A DNA stretch of 64,000 nucleotides, from assembly GCF_051020515.1 (NCBI RefSeq), contig NZ_CP194857.1, positions 1,302,001 to 1,366,000 of the forward strand. Reading direction: 5' to 3'. Origin of the DNA: CALKWS01 sp051020515 (GTDB taxonomy: Bacteria; Actinomycetota; Actinomycetes; Actinomycetales; Beutenbergiaceae). Shown here one piece after another: positions 62,565 through 64,000 of the stretch. A program made the position numbers and the translations under genes. The notes below the pieces were generated by a model. It searched no databases. It was not told the DNA's origin and saw nothing but the letters and a program-made list of their open reading frames with translations. Numbering within the stretch: the first letter of the stretch is position 1; each line of letters opens with the position of its first letter.

Positions 62565-62686
62565 GGTTTCCTCCTTGCAGACGGCGTCGTCCGTCAGGTC
62601 CGTAGGGTGAACGGGTCCTCCCAGCGTGTCACACGGGGGTCGGGAACAACCCCCTTCGGAGAGCCGGGCCCTTAGGATCGGGACAC

Positions 62687-63390
62687 ATGTCCACGGTGAT
62701 CCTGGTCCGGCACGGTCGTAGCACCGCGAACGCCGACGGCGTGTTGGCCGGCCGCACGCCCGGTATCGAACTCGATGAGACCGGGCGGGAACAGCCGAGC
62801 GCACCGGACGGCGCCTCGGCGCCGTGCCCTTGGTGGGCGTCGTCTCAAGCCCGCTGGAGCGCTGCCGACAGACCGCGAACGCGATCCTGGCGCACCAAAC
62901 CGGCTCCCCGACGGCACCAACCGAGACCGCTCTGACCGAGTGTGACTACGGCGATTGGCAGGGCCGCAAGATCGCCGACCTGGCGAACGAGGACCTGTGG
63001 ACGGTCGTCCAACGACACCCTGCGGCCGCGGTGTTCCCCGGCGGGGAGTCCCTGGCCGCGATGCAGGCACGGGCGGTTGCGGCGGTGCGACGTCATCTCG
63101 CTGCGTTCCAGGCCACGCACGGATCCGCGGCGGTATGGGCGGTGGTCAGTCATGGTGACCTCATCAAGTCGATCCTGGCAGACGCCCTCGGTCTGCACCT
63201 CGACCTGTTCCAACGCATCCACGTCCATCCGGCATCGGTGTCGATCGTGCGGTACACGACCGCCAGCCCCGAGGTGGTCGCCATGAACACCGACGCGGGA
63301 GACCTATCGTGGCTGCGCGAGCAGGCAAGCGAAGCCCAGGTCGGTGGCGGAGCGGGGCCCGGGCACGCACGTGCCTCCGGCGACTCCTAA
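62687..63390 (+). CDS. Histidine phosphatase (MSMEG_4193 type), frameshifted
   Basis: About 234 residues. STVILVRHGRSTANADGVLAGRTPG is the N-terminal active-site region (RHG near residue 9); after an indel near 62796 the protein continues with VVSSPLERCRQTA, LTECDYGDWQGRKI (general acid Glu) and WAVVSHGDLIKSILAD (second His). Inserting one G gives EQAERTGRRLGAVPLV. It belongs to the actinobacterial phosphomutase-like family that is encoded next to DUF3090 and SCO1664-like genes. The substrate is unknown. The gene 10 bp downstream is probably co-transcribed. Confidence 0.9.
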
Positions 63391-63399
63391 CATGGAGAG

Positions 63400-63951
63400 G
63401 TGTCCCGCATCGTCCATAGTTTCGACTGGCCCGATCGGTTCGTCGTCGGCACGCTCGGTCAGCCCGGCTCACGTACCTTCTACCTGCAGGCCCGCACCAA
63501 GGCCGAGATCGTCAGCGTCGCCTTGGAGAAGGAGCAGTCGGCCGCGCTCGCCGAGCAGATCGACAAGCTCCTCGATCAACTGATGTCCCACCCGGACAAC
63601 CCCTTCAGCGTTCCGGAGTCGCCACCGGAACGACTTCTCGACGACGACCCGCTGGATCAGCCCGTGGAGGAGCAGTTCCGGGTGGGTGCGCTGACGCTGG
63701 GCTGGGACGCCTCGACCTCCCAGATCGTCATCGAGGCCCTCGCGGCCCCCGAGGTCGATCCTGAGACGCTCGAGCCGCTCGCCCCGGAACCGGAGGAGTC
63801 CCTCGTGGTCCGGATCCCGGTCGGCGCCGCGCGGGCATTCGCCGAACGCACCCGGGCCGTGGTGGGCGCAGGCCGGCCACTGTGTCCGCTCTGCCGCGAG
63901 CCGGTGGATCCGCACGGCCATGTCTGCGATCTGACCGACGGATTCCCGTGA
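63400..63951 (+). CDS. DUF3090 family protein
   Basis: 183 residues. SRIVHSFDWPDRFVVGTLGQ, RTFYLQARTKAEIVSVALEKEQ and LVVRIPVGAARAFAERTRAV match DUF3090, an actinobacterial family of unknown function. The C-terminus has two CxxC-type pairs (LCPLCREPVDPHGHVC), suggesting a zinc ribbon. GTG 63400 follows GGAGAG. It lies between the histidine phosphatase and the SCO1664-like gene, a conserved order in actinobacteria that is often near mycothiol biosynthesis genes. Its stop overlaps the next start (GTGA). Confidence 0.92.
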   Translation: MSRIVHSFDWPDRFVVGTLGQPGSRTFYLQARTKAEIVSVALEKEQSAALAEQIDKLLDQLMSHPDNPFSVPESPPERLLDDDPLDQPVEEQFRVGALTLGWDASTSQIVIEALAAPEVDPETLEPLAPEPEESLVVRIPVGAARAFAERTRAVVGAGRPLCPLCREPVDPHGHVCDLTDGFP

Positions 63952-64000
63952 TTCCCGCCGACCTTCGAGACGGCGAACTCGTCCTGGAGGGTCGGATCAT
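63948..64000 (+). CDS. SCO1664-family protein, N-terminal fragment
   Basis: GTG 63948 overlaps the DUF3090 stop by 4 bp, and the frame reads PADLRDGELVLEGRI to the window end. This is the N-terminal motif (L-x-x-GELxLxGR) of the SCO1664 family, kinase-fold-like proteins of unknown function that follow DUF3090 genes in actinobacteria. Only 17 codons are present, so the call relies on position and this short motif. Confidence 0.75.
   Translation, partial: MIPADLRDGELVLEGRI

Noticed and set aside
1..64000. Insertion sequences, prophage, tRNA or rRNA genes
   Set aside because: No transposase, integrase, attachment repeats or phage structural genes were seen, and no convincing tRNA cloverleaf was found by eye. 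A tRNA scan would be needed to exclude one fully.

Overview
The window is high-GC actinobacterial chromosome, most likely from the order Micrococcales. The evidence is GC-rich third codon positions, a class Ib ribonucleotide reductase with NrdH-redoxin, an NrdR box, the actinobacterial trio histidine phosphatase / DUF3090 / SCO1664-like protein, and many LacI, DeoR, GntR and IclR regulators next to sugar transport and catabolism operons. The genus cannot be fixed from the sequence alone. Only two genes are cut by the window: a GH42 beta-galactosidase start at the left edge and a SCO1664-family start at the right edge.

Left part (1-12.4 kb): a GH42 gene divergent from a LacI regulator; a small membrane protein; a chromosomal macrolide 2'-phosphotransferase; a DUF6463-like membrane protein; an autoregulated ArsR-SRPBCC pair; a RidA protein divergent from a WYL regulator; then the ribonucleotide reductase locus in the order nrdH-nrdE-nrdI-nrdF, with a 413-residue intein inside NrdE. 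An NrdR box and a cluster of DnaA-box-like 9-mers lie upstream of nrdH.

12.4-22.7 kb is one long minus-strand carbohydrate operon: two Gfo/Idh/MocA oxidoreductases, a sugar-phosphate isomerase-like TIM barrel, a complete ABC sugar importer, an SDR, a 3-hydroxyisobutyrate dehydrogenase-like enzyme and a zinc polyol dehydrogenase. It is divergent from an XylR-type regulator. 22.7-28.8 kb holds a three-subunit proton-translocating transhydrogenase, a GntR regulator with D-galactonate dehydratase, and a phosphoglycerate mutase-like protein.

28.9-36.4 kb is the most interesting block: six minus-strand genes, five of whose junctions are overlapping or nearly abutting stop/start codons. They encode two acyl-ACP-desaturase-like diiron proteins (one with lost metal ligands), a fatty acyl reductase-HAD fusion, an SDR, a PlsC acyltransferase and an alkyl-DHAP-synthase-like flavoenzyme. 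Together they look like a self-contained route to ether (alkyl or vinyl-ether) glycerolipids. HPr lies just upstream.

36.8-45.6 kb: a ThrE-type exporter, a lipoprotein, a MetE-like protein, a 31-bp tandem repeat array, and an IclR regulator beside malate synthase G and glycolate oxidase GlcD. 45.6-55.9 kb: an oligopeptide/oligosaccharide-type ABC importer whose binding protein is internally deleted, a DeoR-LacI chimeric regulator, a D-2-hydroxyacid dehydrogenase and a heparinase II/III-like protein, which suggests uptake and breakdown of an acidic polysaccharide. 55.9-64 kb: endonuclease III, a LuxR-type two-component system, a DUF4352 protein, an MFS transporter, a deaminase, a cystathionine lyase-type PLP enzyme and the conserved trio.

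A caution for the whole window: about twenty otherwise intact genes, including nrdE and nrdF, are each broken by a small frameshift, several of them in G/C homopolymers. These look like sequencing indels, not pseudogenes. Coordinates given for such genes span both frames.
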